Part shown: one piece after another, positions 47,001 through 59,900 of the stretch
Layout: each line of letters starts with the position of its first letter
How positions within the stretch are numbered: position 1 is the stretch's first letter
NCBI GenBank assembly: GCA_035235625.1
Contig: CP141142.1
Span: forward strand, 44,309,644-44,373,643
Source: Saururus chinensis
Lineage: Eukaryota; Streptophyta; Magnoliopsida; Piperales; Saururaceae
DNA: 64,000 nt
Direction of reading: 5' to 3'
Translations under genes and position numbers: made by a program
The notes under the pieces: generated by a model
The model's database searches: none
Told to the model about the DNA's origin: nothing
The model's input: the letters and a program-made list of their open reading frames with translations, nothing else

Positions 47001-50000
47001 CATTGGGATGGGCTTTTCTCAAGCGATGGTATCTAAGGCTATTGAGGAGAATGGTTTGGAGACTTGGAACCAAAACATGTAAATTTTCGTGCTTTTTTGG
47101 AACTGTATCCTAACTTTTTAATTGTTTTTGTTTTTAGGTGAAGAGAACATAGAGGCGGTACTAGAAACTCTCCTGAATTATTCAGTAAGTAGCAAAATGT
47201 TTTTGTTGATATTTAGCAAGGAATGTTGGCTTTGCTACTTGTACTCTGTAAATTATCAAAGCAGTGGGGTGTACATCCCTACCAGGAGAAGATTGAGTCT
47301 GTAGTCTATTTATCTGACAAGGCATGAAAGGTTACTATAAGAAAACACGTAGTATGCATGGTTATGTGGATGTTCTACTTGCATAAATCCTCATACATGG
47401 TTCAAGGCATCCCTAAAAGGCTATGTTTGTTGGATGCATGGCTTGTAGCTTACATGGTGCAATCATAATCTGAGTATTGCTGTTATATGATAATTTGGAA
47501 AATACTTTTACGTTGCTACAATTCCCATTCATATATGATCACTGTTTTAATTACAGGCATTGGATGATTCTCTTCAGCAACATAGCACTCACACTGACTC
47601 AAATTCACCAATAGATGAAGAGGATTATGTAGATAATGACTTCTCAGATATGGAAAGTGGTGTTGGGGATGAGGTATGTTTTCTGCAAGTTTGCATAGCT
47701 GCAAAAATTGCCTTTCATTTGTTACGGTGGACTTTACTTGATTTAATAGTTTATTTCTTAGATTCTATTTTCTTATTGTTGATTTCGTAAGTAATAGTAT
47801 TACAGGGTTTGCTTATAAACAGTTTTGCCATGACAAAATGTAGAGAAGTGCAATGTTGGTCATTCTTCTTTCACATTACTCATTGCTTGTTGACCTTTCA
47901 GTAAGGTTACATCTCCTGGACTTGCAGCCTTTGTCCTTTGGGCATGAGGTTGATTAAGTGAAAAACATCAATTAAATGCATGGATAAAACATCATTTTTA
48001 TCTGATGTCCTGGAAAAATGGATGATTTTTGCCTTTTATTTCTTTGTCTGACATACTAGAAGTTAACAATCTGAAGCAAAATACATTTACAACTTGTGAT
48101 TTTTTGTTTTTCTTCTTATTTTTATTACTATTAGATGCTCAGAAAAAGGCAAATCCTGGGTTTTAGATAATAGCTGAAGTGCTTCTTGTGTAGATCTTGA
48201 CCTGCTAACTTAAAGTTTTGGCATTTGCCCATAGAAGCGAGTTTTGTATGCATATACATAGGGTTGTTGATAATTACAAGGCAGCAACTTTTGTGGAAGT
48301 GGCAATGAACTTTCTTATCTTCCTTATTATTAAAAGGGCAGTTCCTGTTAGATTTGCCTGAAACTATCAAGTTTTCTTAGATTCTGGTGCTTTTTTATTG
48401 TATTGTTCTATTTTAATTGATATTTTTATGATTTTAGTAAAGTGATTTCTCCTCCTGTATTTGTTGATTGCTCCTTGTAGCGATTAGTCTTTAATATGCC
48501 ATGTTCTCCACTAGGTCATATTTTCTTGTGTCATTTACATTGTGCTATAACCTATTTGTGTATTATTAACCACGAAGCTTTTGGTAGAATGTAAGCTATT
48601 GCCTGCTCTTTGATGTTTCCATGTTCTATATGGTGGTTGAAATGGTCTTATTTGTCCAGCATGTGTTATCTTCAAGAGAATGTGTTATCCTCCGCTCCCT
48701 GTAGTGGAGGTCCTGTGTTCAAAATCCCCATGTGTTGGCCACCCACCCGGGATTACATCCTGTCATCCTGATTTACTTGGTACATATGATGGGTGGGCCT
48801 TGTACTCACTCACATAAGGGGATTGGTGGCAGGATATGGTGCTCTACGAGGCTAGTTGCCCTGCCCCTTCTAGTAGGGTTCTACGGACTCTAACACCCCT
48901 CATTATAACAGAAAACAAAAAGGAATGTGCGTTTCTCTTCCTCCTGTGGGTAGTATAAATACTTAAACTTGAATGTTTTGGGGCTAGATGGATGTATTAC
49001 ATTCATATGTTCAATCTGTTATTTCCTTGAGAAATCTATTAAATGATGATTCTATATTGTTAAAACACTCATCTTAAATTATCATTTCTTGTGTGCTGAT
49101 TTTTATATTATTGTTACCCCGAACATGATATCAGTATTTTTGTGATTTTATCAGATGATAGGATTGAACCTCTCATAAATTATTCGCTAAATGGTAACAT
49201 GCTTTAATGAAGTTCTATCTAAGAATGCATTTATTTGCCATTTACTCCTAAAACTGAACAGGTTATATTTGTTGTCACTTAATTTGTGCAGTAAGTAGTT
49301 TTGATGCTATGAAGATATGGTTGTGCCATAAAAGAAATGGTTGTGATATCGTCTTTTTTGCTTTTGAGGAGAGTCATGTGCCTAATAACATGTTCCCAGC
49401 TGTTATCAAGGTGTGGAGAGGAAGGCATGATGCAGCCATAAGGCTGTTAAACCAATAGAAACCTGTTGACAGAATAACTAGGAGATAAAGGAAAAATAAG
49501 TACTAGAATCACGCCTATCATAACCTCAGCATTGTACCAACGATTTTAAGGAGTCCTTCACGGTTGGAGTCTCACCAACATGAGGATTGAGGGGTAATAA
49601 ATAAGCATCACAACCTAGCAAAGTCCTTGTGTCACTAAGAGTCAAAGAGGCATCTCACCATTCGCTAGGGGAGGCTTCGCACCACCAAGAATGAGAAAAA
49701 TTTAAAGAATCCTTTTCTTGTTAAAGCTGAGTACGAGACTTCTAGGCTTAGATTGGATATAATTTATCTACTCTAACACAATCGTATCTCTTATTTTGGA
49801 CTCAAATTACTTTTTCCTTTACTTATAAACCACTCAATTGGGACTCTTCTTAAGATACTAACTACGAGGAAACATGAGAATCAAGGACTCTTTTTGTCTC
49901 TTTAATAAAGTCTCAAATTTCCTATGAGATTACAAAGGAAATCCAAAAAACAAAAAGTATCCTTCTTTCTAGCCCTAACTTGAATCCCCAGACTATGTTA

Positions 50001-52609
50001 AATCAGGGTGGGAAATGGCGGTTAGCCTTAAAAATTGCTTCTTCTGTGTGAATTGAAGAAAGTATACCAGGTATTTGGTAGCATGGTGTGCTGAGTGGAT
50101 GGCCATGAAGTAAGAATTGATGTTAGAAATTTATTCATGTGTTATTTGTTCCTTACTGGCTGTGATGATTGTATTTGGTATTTATCTAGATTCCATATGC
50201 ATATTAGAGTTTGCTGTCTGTTTGGTAGCTGATAGACTTGAAGTGACTGTTCCAACAGGAAATGGAGATTTTAAACGGGAAAGAGAAAAAAATTATATCT
50301 TTGGTGGAGATGGGATATGATGAAGATGAGGCTAATTTGGCTATCAAAAGATGTGGTAAGTATTCTGGCTAACAAATTATGAACTATAGGACTGCTTGAT
50401 TTTTTTTTATTCTCTAGCTATATCAAAGAGCATGTTTCCTCTATGAAGTGCAAATTGTATTTGTTTTTCCAGCAAAAAATGTGTTTATTAAGCATGCTTG
50501 TAACTTGTGGAACAAAGGCATTAGCCCAGACCCCTCATTTTTTTCTTTAAATCTATAAAATTTTACTTATTAGTGGAGTTTTAATGCAAGCTTTATTTCT
50601 GATTTGAAGAATTTGATAGATTTGAGTTTATATTGTGGTCAAGATTGTATTGTGATTTATTTTTGTAGCTTCTAAAACTTAGATTGTCTTTTTCATTAAC
50701 TTGTTGGTTAGAAAAAAAAATGGGATTTTGACCAAGAAACCCAAAAACAAAATTTAAAGAATTAAAAACTGTGTTATCTGTACCACACCTGCAGGAAACC
50801 TTGGCACAAAAAAAAAAAAGATAAAAGTTACCTCGTTCCACTTCAAATTTTTAAACACATGCCATCCCCCACCCTCTTTCTTGGCCAACTTGGCTGCAGT
50901 GATAGCAGCCACGGCCATTTTTTTTAAAAAAATCCTAAATTTAAATCTGGTTTAAGGTTGCCATTTTTTTTATTACTAATGGTAAACTGGTAATTAAGTA
51001 TGGTATTTAAAAAGCTGGCATTTGGGGAAAGTATTTATCAGGTTTCCAAATTTTTGTGATGGTCGGGAAAGGAGCAAAGCTGGGAAAATGAATTTAATGG
51101 GTAAATTCCGAAAAAAAAATCATATCCGCTGTTGATTTTGAAAATATCTGAACACATTCTCAAAGACTGTTACTTTGTAATGGAAGGGCAAGATGCTTCA
51201 ATAATTGAGTTACAAGATATGATATTTGCTGCTCGAATGGCTAAAGAAGCTGATGCAGATTTTGATGAGCTGCATCTTTCAAGTTCTGATATAGATGAGG
51301 TACGGACTACATTGTTTTTTCTGTTAAATATTGTGTACACACTTTTGGTATTGTGATGCGCTTGGCAACATCTGTTCTGAATTATTAAACGCATTAAATT
51401 TGCAAGAAGTTGATTATTACCATCTGTATTATTATATAGGAAAAGCCACCGTTGTCATATGATGGATGTACACTGCCTAAGAGGAGAAGGGAATGGGAAG
51501 GAGGACCTCCCATCTATTATAAAGCAAAGAGGCGCGAAAACAAAGTGATTGTTGGATGCAAACCCTCAAGATTCTTTCCGCTACCCCAAATGATTGGCTT
51601 TGGTGTACCAAATGAGCCATTTGTTCAAACATCTAGAAAAATACCTGATGCTGCCATTGGACCGCCTTACTTCTATTATGAAAATGTGGCACTTGCTCCA
51701 AAGAATGTTTGGGAAACTATATCACATTACTTATATAGCATCGAACCTGAATATGTTGATTCGAAGTACTTCTGTGCCGCTGCGAGAAAAAGAGGGTATA
51801 TCCACAACCTACCAATTGAAAACAGGTTCCCCATTATGCCACGTGCCCCACCAACAATACAAGAAGCACTTCCCCATACTAGAAAATGGTGGCCTTCCTG
51901 GGATAAGAGGACCAAACTTAACTGCATACAAGGTTGTATTGCAAGTTCCAGAACTACAGAGAAAATCCGGGTTGCCCTATCTGATTCCTCTGACCCACCA
52001 CCTCTGAATTTGCAGAAGTATGTTATTGACCAATGCAAGAGATGGAACTTGGTATGGATTGGAGTTCATAAAGTTGCAGCTTTAGAGCCAGATGAGATAG
52101 AGATGTTGTTGGGGTTTCCAAAGAATCATACTCGGGGAGTAAGTAGGATAGATAGATACAGATCACTTGGAAATTCATTTCAGGTAGACACAGTGGCCTA
52201 TCACCTGTCTGTTCTCAAGAACATGTTTCCTAGTGGGATGACAGTTTTGTCACTTTTCTCGGGCATTGGTGGTGCTGAGGTAGCATTGCATCGTCTTGGG
52301 ATTTTCTTAAAAGTTGTGGTTGCGGTTGAGGTTTCTGAAGTGAATAGAAACATTTTGAGGAGCTGGTGGGAACAAACTGACCAAAGAGGAACACTGATTG
52401 ATATTGCTGATGTACGGGAGTTGAGTGCTGAAAGGTTGCAGCGGTTGATTAGCACATATGGAGGATTTGATCTGGTGGTTGGGGGGAGCCCTTGCAATAA
52501 CATCTCTGGTTCTAACAGGGTGAGCAGGGATGGACTCGAGGGTAAGCATTCTTCCCTCTTTTTTGAATATTCCCGTATTCTAGATGATGTAAAGAGGCTC
52601 ATGAACTGA
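44082..52609 (+). CDS. DRM2: DRM-type de novo cytosine-5 DNA methyltransferase
   Basis: Catalyses RNA-directed DNA methylation of cytosines in all contexts, recruited by Pol V/AGO4 complexes in the nucleus. Coding exons: 44082-44120, 44574-44693, 45877-45973, 46065-46111, 46957-47053, 47138-47184, 47557-47673, 50259-50355, 51187-51299, 51440-52609. All have GT/AG borders, sum 1,944 nt, 647 residues, no internal stop. Three UBA domains lie at about residues 58-101 (SHFVGMGFSLAMV), 106-149 (LHFIGMGFSQAMV) and 196-225 (SLVEMGYDEDEA). The C-terminal methyltransferase has the permuted DRM order: NRFPIMPRAPPTIQEALPH and RYRSLGNSFQVDTVAYHL precede VLSLFSGIGGAEVALHRLG. Motif IV GGSPCNNISG holds the catalytic Cys, about residue 610 (codon 52493-52495). 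The retained Pro-Cys argues for an active DRM1/2 type and against DRM3. Which of DRM1 or DRM2 cannot be settled; the symbol is by closest resemblance. Confidence 0.93.
44760..45650 (-). mobile_element. RTE-type LINE 3' fragment in a DRM intron
   Basis: The minus strand encodes reverse transcriptase C-terminal sequence typical of RTE-clade plant LINEs: HRINAGWVKWRDMSRVLCYR with KGKFYKTAIRPAILYGVEC at 45300-45154, then RMLRGISRITRKDMIRNKCI and LRECKLRWYRNVKRR at 45110-44960. Stops and shifts separate the pieces. The 3' end abuts DRM exon 2 (after 44693) and the sequence runs to about 45650. It lies antisense within DRM intron 2, and its 3' edge (AAGTAGC...) was carried along in the exon copy at 43419-43670. 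Confidence 0.85.
47674..50258. other. Longest DRM intron
   Basis: A 2,585-bp intron between the acidic linker exon and the third UBA exon. It is AT-rich; 48650-48900 has a GC-richer stretch (CCACCCACCCGGGATTACAT), probably an old insertion, and 49480-49700 is unlike its surroundings. Nothing in it is identifiable as a gene. Confidence 0.55.
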
Positions 52610-54258
52610 AGCGATTGAAAATTTGGATGTACAGAATTGACAAATTGCAGTTGATATTAAACCTTGTGACGGTACTTCTTTTGCTAAATTGAAGTAACTG
52701 TTCGGGCCCTCTTCTTTTGGGCTTAACACATTGCAGTTAATAATGATGCCACCGGGGTTTTGCCCAACCCAAACCCGTTATCATTTAAAAAATGTCAATC
52801 CAAACCCAACCTGACCCAAATATCACAAACTTGAACCCAGCCTGTTTAGCGTTAAAAAAATCACTTTACATTTTTTTATTATTTGTAAAAAAACTTAATT
52901 ATAAAAAATATAAGATTTTAAATAATTATTTGTTCTTATTTCTTACCTAAAAAAGTTTAAGAGTTCACAAAGAAAAATATAAAAATTTAATATTTATAGT
53001 CTTAGTCGGTTCAGGTTGGGATTACTTGATTCATGAACCGACGTGAATAGTTATTCAGGTTTAATTTAAAATTAGGTCGGGTTGGGTTGGAGGAAAATCC
53101 AACTGGAAATGTAAAAAGAAAAAAACAGATTGCACGTGGAAGACAGTTTTGGAAAGGAAAATGATTTGCTACACTCTATCTCTACAGCAAACCCATACAC
53201 TCATGAAGTGGCAGGTGTTTTTTTAACAATGATGAGTGGGTTGATGAGTGGGTTATGTAAGGCTTAGTAAAACAATGCCACCTCACAGGTGTATAGATTT
53301 AGTGTACAAATTTGGTACATAGTTATCAGCTTCCTTTGGGAAATGGAGCGTGGAAAGGCCTCAAAGCCTGAACTTATAGGGAGCATCAAACGTTAGAAAA
53401 TACAATTCACGTGGTGTAAAGGCATAACGCATAAAAAGAACGTGCCTGAATTGTGCAAAGTTAACCCCTCTCTGACCTAAAAAGTAATTTGCCCAATAAT
53501 TATGGTATTGATGGAGGTAAAATGGGACCACTTGTATCATAGAGAGACGATTTTGGCTGAATTTTATCTGAAATGAAAAACTAAAACAGGACGATGATAC
53601 TATGTGGCATGTAGAACGGGTAAGAATCTGGTAAAAATGAAACAGTTGGGAAAGGGCATTTACGAGAGAAGTCCATGCAGATTCCTAACTTAGAATTTTG
53701 TCATTTTATTTTTTTAGTTCTTCAATTTGCTCAGGTTGTGAGCTTCATGACACTCTTGTAACTTGTAAGTCAAATGCAACTTAAGTGCTTTTTTTCTTCT
53801 CTGCCTTGCGGCCATCTGGTAGTGTCCTGCTCACAGTCCGCCCATTCAAGGCGGATTGATCCCAGCTGATCTTAGTTTTTCTGATTTTGGTTAAAATGAG
53901 CTTTCTTAAGTCGATGTGGAGCAGGAGTTTTCTCGTTAAACATCGCCTTGGAGATGCAAGAGACCAACCAGTGTCACCTTCAACCATAGTTTGCTGTTGA
54001 ATGAGTTGCTCCAGACACAAACCAATCCAAGGTACATATTTGTTTTAATTACTTGTGCTGATCACTTTTGTGAGTTAATTCTAACAAATTATAAAGAATA
54101 ATTGGGACTTATGATTTTCCAAACTTTTAAAGGGCGTAAACCATCTAATATCCTTTATTGCCAACCCATTTATCTGGGCTTAGGCCAATAGGGAGGAGGA
54201 GGGGTATACGGGTTAGGCAGGAGCCCCAGTTTGCCCTGATATTAGATACGTGAACCAT
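52610..54258. other. Region downstream of DRM
   Basis: The DRM 3' untranslated region must lie in the first few hundred bases. 52745-53100 carries CAACCCAAACCCG, TCCAAACCCAACCTGACCCA and, inverted at the far side, GGTCGGGTTGGGTTGGAGG, which looks like a decayed MITE-like insert. A minus-strand frame at 53781-54020 (79 residues, with KISWDQSALNGRTVSRTLPD and a Lys-rich end) is the only frame with protein-like composition; I do not recognise it, and it may be an exon remnant or chance. Confidence 0.4.
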
Positions 54259-54475
54259 GGAAGAGTTTTTGTACGTCCTCCTAGATGATGTCAGATGATA
54301 TATCCCTAATTAATAGGGTCGTCGATTACTGGTGCATACGCTACTGCATATTAGTACGAGTAATGTGTTAATGCACATGCACTAGCGTGTATGCTATTGA
54401 TTCTCATGATCCACGACTCCTGATAGAGGATATTATAACAGACACCAGGTAAGAGGACCAAAACTCTTCCCTGAA
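54259..54475. mobile_element. Foldback MITE-like element, second copy
   Basis: Inverted arms begin GGAAGAGTTTTTGTACGTCC on the left and end GGACCAAAACTCTTCC on the right. The centre TGCATACGCTACTGCATATT...GCACTAGCGTGTATGCTATT resembles the middle of the element at 33905-34136. It is non-coding. Confidence 0.65.
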
Positions 54476-54560
54476 TTATTGGACCATCCAACTTCATGTC
54501 CTCAAGTTATTAGGCTTTGGCACAAACCCTTGATATATAATATTTTTATAAAAAAAAAAT

Positions 54561-54744
54561 TATATGAGCCTAGGCTTATATACGCCTACGTGAGCTCGGG
54601 CTTTATGGGCCATCGGAGTTATATCTGGCGGCCCATAATATTTATAGGTATTTAAACCTATGAGTATTATAGACTGCCGGATATAAATCCAATAGCCCTT
54701 AGAGCCCGGGCTCACGTAAGAGTATATGAGCCCAGGCTCATATA
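54561..54744. repeat. 184-bp near-perfect inverted repeat (hairpin)
   Basis: The left arm starts TATATGAGCCTAGGCTTATA and continues CGTGAGCTCGGGCTTTA and TATCTGGCGG. The right arm mirrors it with CCGGATATAAAT, TAGAGCCCGGGCTCACG and GAGCCCAGGCTCATATA. The loop is only a few bases around ATAGGTATTTAAACCTAT. A transcript would form a hairpin of about 90 bp per arm. The minus-strand frame 54560-54763 is a by-product of it. It could be a foldback MITE or a young small-RNA precursor. Confidence 0.85.
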
Positions 54745-56546
54745 AACGGAACTCTACTTCCATTTGTATCCCAAATAAGAAAAAAGAGATATCTGTCTAC
54801 ATGAACTGATTTGTAAGATTTCCCTCTTTCTATCCTGACTTCTGGAAGTTCAGTGCTACTTGATCTCTCTTATTAATCTCTTGAACCAACCACCAGACTA
54901 AAACGCCACTGGTTAGCTAAATATTGTTTTCTGAGTTAATACTTGAGTGGGCAGTTGAAATGTGGCCCCTCTACGTACAGTTAGGTAGCGGTGACAAGAA
55001 GACTTGACGAGGAGAGTCACCATGGGCCATACACACAATCGATCTGACTGGGACATGGATGAAGAGAAAAGTCAGTATGATGCAATTAATCATCATTGGA
55101 CTAAAGGAGCGATCATTAATTTTGATTGTTCTGTGATATTTTGTTGCTGCACTTTGTTTGATGTTTGCTAGTTGCGATGTGGTTTATTCTTTATTTGTCA
55201 TTGGAAAGGTATGTCTGGCGTTATTTGACATTTTTTCCTTTGGTTTGACCCTTCTCAACAAGATAATTTCTGCTTACTAATAGGACTCAACAGCGTTATA
55301 GTGGAAGGTTAGGTAAAAGCGGTTCTTCATAGTCATTTGCTTAGAGTGATTTGAGATAATTCTTGCTGCGAGGTTATTGATTCATGTCATACATGTACCA
55401 TAAGAAATGAAAAAAATTGTATAAGCTTAGACATACATGTGTCAGTTTGAGCCCGTGTATTTTAAGTTGTCCGATTAAAAATTTGATAGTGCAAAGAGGC
55501 AAAAACCAATCTGTCCTACGAGTTATATACACCGTCAAATTGAAAATTAATGGCATACAATGCTTAGTTGTATGTGCTCATGTAAGCGGGGCTCATATAA
55601 AATTATAGTTGTATGATACCTCCCATGATCTGACGGCCCAATTGCCATGATTTGAAGTAAAAAAGTTTTTTCTTTTTGTTTAAGGTTTATAACATACAAA
55701 TTGTCATAAACAAAGAAACAAGCACTATTATATGATCTAATGCTTACAATATCCCTCGACTTAATCTAGAAAGAAAGTTTTTAGCCCACAATTTTTATTT
55801 TTTTCCAATGTTATTTTCGCCCATTGTACAATGGATCATCATGATGCATCTGGCCGGTTGAGATCCAACAGTGTGCATCACTCAAGGGGTCCAATAGGTG
55901 ATTCAAACTCACCTATTACCAAAATAACACACGCTGTCAAATCCAATTGTAGGCGTTGCCCTCAACACATGCTTTACCAAATGCGAGTGCACACTAACAG
56001 GACTCAGAACTCTTTGTAAAAAATTTACCTTTTTTCATCCCAAAAATTGTACCTTATTTTTGGTCAGAGTTCTGGCTGAGGAGATGTTACAAACGTTGAA
56101 AAAAAACAAGTCTATCATTTCTATTGACACCATAAATTTACCAATTTAAGTATCTATTTTGCATTAGAAAAATGTTCCTATCTATACCGAGATAGACCAG
56201 AATCTTATCGCTGCTCGGATAGCGATTTCTGGAAGCATGTAACATCATCCTTCAATTATTTTCAACATCAATCCACAGCCCTAATCGTTCTTTAGTAGTT
56301 GTTACTATAATAATCTTTTTTCTACGTGCCTACTCCTGTGATTTATTTACTCGGTCAATTTCTTAAGTTTTTTGATTTATTTACTCAGTCAATTTCTTAA
56401 GTTCCTATCTCAGGATGTATTTGTACCACCTAACATGCCAATTTATGTGGGCAATGTTCAAACTGTGGGAGTTGACATTAGGTGGGGTTGCACTTTGATC
56501 TTTTCCACTCTTCTATATCGATAAGAATAATGCCTCACCTGCCATG
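54745..56546. other. Spacer, nothing recognised
   Basis: AT-rich sequence without a supported gene. The frames at 55374-55608 and 55831-56019 have no recognisable domains. Part of 55400-55610 (GAGCCCGTGTATTTTAAG, GTAAGCGGGGCTCATATAA) recalls the ends of the hairpin at 54561-54744 and may be a decayed relative. Confidence 0.4.
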
Positions 56547-56630
56547 TACTTCCTCCGTCTCAAAATAAGTGTCTTATTTGACTCTTTAGAATAAATCAAA
56601 TAGGATACTTATTTTGGAATGAAGGGAGTA
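56547..56630. mobile_element. Short Stowaway-like MITE
   Basis: 84 bp including TA at both edges, with ends CTTCCTCCGTCTCAAAATAA and TTATTTTGGAATGAAGGGAG as inverted repeats, and GTGTCTTATTTGACTC near the left. It has the classic shape and terminal motif. Confidence 0.82.
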
Positions 56631-56907
56631 TTATCCACAATTTTATCCAAATTCATTGATTTATAGGGCCTATATTTTCAATACAAATTATGATGAGTTA
56701 CATCAACATAGAAAAAAATGCTTTGCGGACTGTTTGAATACAAAATCTCATTTTGCTCTAGCAAAATAAATTCTCCCAATTCTTAAAAAATCAAAATTTT
56801 ATTTTGATAAAATTACAAATTTTAATTCTACTAAAATCTGGCAAAATCCTAGCCCTAAATGTGCCCAGCCCAAAAATTTCCTCCTCCCCAAAATGGATGT
56901 ATACTCA

Positions 56908-59900
56908 TGTAATGTTTGAGAATTTTCTAAATTTTCGTAGTTAGTTATGTAGAAAATAGTGTATTTGAATCCTTGATCTTCTCGGAAGAATAACTTTCGA
57001 AACAGATGAAGTTTAGGGTTGAGACCAATGTGGATGAAAAGTAGAAGAAAAAGCTTCGAAATGTCACTAAGAACGTGTGAATTAGAGTTTGAATGAGAGA
57101 TATAAGATCGTTCAAAGTTGAACATGTCGCGCATGGCCCATTTACCTGAATTAGTCGTACATTTGAGACATTTATGTAGCTCTACAAGCCTGGTTAATTA
57201 GGGTAATAGCAATTAATTTTTAGGGGCATAATTAGGTTGCCAAATAGGAGATATTTTGTCCCAAGTCTTAGGGGATTAGGAACCTTAATCACCATTGCAA
57301 TAAATACCTATTTAGGGCTTATTTGAAGGGAGCTTTTAGAGGGATGAGAGACACGGAGATGGAGCTTTTGTGCAACCAGAGCAAGGAGATGAAGACATGA
57401 AGAGTGACTAGAGAATAGAGAGGTATGATGCTGAGTTGTCGACCGTTAAGTTGATTAATTCGAATCATGCATAATATTAATCTCGAAATATAAGATGCTT
57501 AATTGGTGTATTACAAGACTAGTTTAATGGTGGGTGTGCAAGCCACGGTCACCACTTGCAGCCTGCACGGTAACTCTGAGTGGGTGCAATCATGGTAGCA
57601 TCATACTGATGGCTGGTTAGGGTTAGGAGGAAGGACTCGGCCTACTGCCTTTGGTAGAGGCTTGATGATGCAATAGAGTCAAGTGGTTTCAGCCACCGTA
57701 CTAGCACCAAGTGGAAACCACTCCGGCAACTAGATCGTTGGCATGGGCTGCGAACAAAGAACTATGGAAGTGATTCCACAGGGCTCTGTTTAGCCATCCT
57801 TGTGAGTGCCAGTGAAGGGATTTGACAGTTGGTCCATTTGGGTGTAAATGTAATCGCCAATGTTGGACTAGGTTATCACAGGAAGTTCTCCGGCGAGACC
57901 TTGTGCTGCGAGGTGGGTTAGCCATCATTGCACCTAGAAAACCTCTCTTGGCAGTCGATGTAGCCAACTACTTAGCTACATCGGGGCGAAAGCTAGTCCC
58001 ATCGAGATGCCTTCATGGAGCTTCCCTGTAAAGTTCTTGGCCAATGGGAACTCTGGTGAGGTTCTGGAACTAGCATCAGCCCTACTGTCGCTACTCTTGG
58101 TAGGTTGTCCAACTCCATTGTGTTGGTGTTAGTGGTGATGGACTTGGTGGGGGGGGGATGATTCTGAGAGGATTCTCATGGTTAGGCAGACTCATATCTA
58201 GCAAGTTGGACGGCAGAGTCGATAAGGGCCTACAATTAATTGACTATTTTGGCCTGTAATTAAGAGTAAACCGTTAAGTGAACGAAGTTCATTTTAAGGG
58301 ATTCACAACCCCGTGAAATGCCTGAAAAATTACCTCAGTCCATAATACCAAGTAGTACCCTTGAGCATAGTTATAGACTCATTAGAGTTTAGGAAAACCC
58401 TGAATGAAATGACACAAATTCCCCTATGAGCGGACTGCTGCATTTACATGAATGGAACCAGAAACCAATTAGAAGGTAGAACATCTTGAGAAGAAAATGA
58501 CTTGAAAAAAAATGAAGGAAAGTAAGATGATCATAATGACCCAAGGAGAGGACCACACCCCATGTGGGAGGGTTACCTCAATTCCCTTAGGGGCAATCTA
58601 CCCCCTTTTCAAGGAAACATATACCCTAACTAGAGAAGAGTGAGGGCACCCTATAATAATAGTAAATGCGGATCAATAGGTGATACGAAGACCTATATAG
58701 GTCATAGTGTCACATAAAATAGAGAGAAGAATCCTCATTCCCAGGGTTTAAGGCAATGTAATACATGTATCTACAACACATTACATTGAATCATTAGGGT
58801 AGTGTATATGTAACTCATATGATATTTAGGAGTTATTTACATTCTAAGGCTTAAATTTGTCTAAATTAGTACAATGGGTCTCTGTTTACTACTAATGGGC
58901 TTAAGTCATGTTAGGGTTGTTTGTTGGGACTTGTGTGAGTTCATCTTACTTATGTTTACCTACTATGATGCATGCTTTTGTTGTTGATGTGTTAATAACA
59001 TAATGGTAACTTGAGTTCAATGAAGATTAATCAAGAGATATTAGTTGATTTTGAATTTGGGGAAGAATACCTAATCAAAATAAAGACTAAAATACCTTCA
59101 ATGGGGTTTGAGACTGGTTCATAGAGTAAACAAGGCTCTGATATTGAAACTTACCTTAGTTAATAAACCGATAGTAGTTATAGGAGTTTACTTAGTCTCA
59201 TAGAGACTAATAGGGTATGAGATGATTTTTGAGTCACAACTCATTGAATGAGTTGTTTATTGGGCCAATTCACAATGTGAAGAGGATCCAATTGGTTTGA
59301 TGAATGCTTGATTGGGTAAAATAAATCAAGTCTAAGTTTCGAATGTTTTGGGAGTTAGTGGTCATAGTAACCTTAGGCTTCTATGAGTTACATTATTTAT
59401 TTTCATTAACATTTCTCCCAGAGTTGGGGATGGTAGAGATTATTATACTTGTATATTTTCTTCACGACCACAATGGTTTAGGCATTGGCTTAGAGACGTC
59501 TTTATCGTGGGTTTTCTACAAGTCTTCACAAGACCATAGTACATATATATGAAAGGCAAAATTGCATTAGCATCATGAAAGGCTTTTGTTTCTAACTAAT
59601 CTGTATCCATGAGCATAGTTTGTCACAACCTGGATTATTAAAACCCTTTTAAAATAGCATGAATGGTAAGTCACGAGGATTTTTTTTGAATTGTCTAACT
59701 AAGGCTAGGCAAAGTTGGCCGCCACTGCTAGTTGATGGACTGGGTTCAACCATTATGGCAATTCCAGGAGTTCTAGTCCGTTGCTAGATGTGGCTGCAAT
59801 CTACACCCCCTCCCTGATTCTGTGATTTCACAAAGGCAAAGGGAAGGAGCAGGGAGACAACAACAATTTGTAGGGTATTGTGCACGTGGCTACACAACTG

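Noticed and set aside
44082-52609. Calling the methyltransferase DRM3-like
   Set aside because: Motif IV retains Pro-Cys and the overall sequence resembles DRM1/2; DRM3 proteins have lost the catalytic residues.
54560-54763. 67-residue minus-strand frame
   Set aside because: Produced by the inverted repeat; both arms translate into related peptides and no family is recognised.
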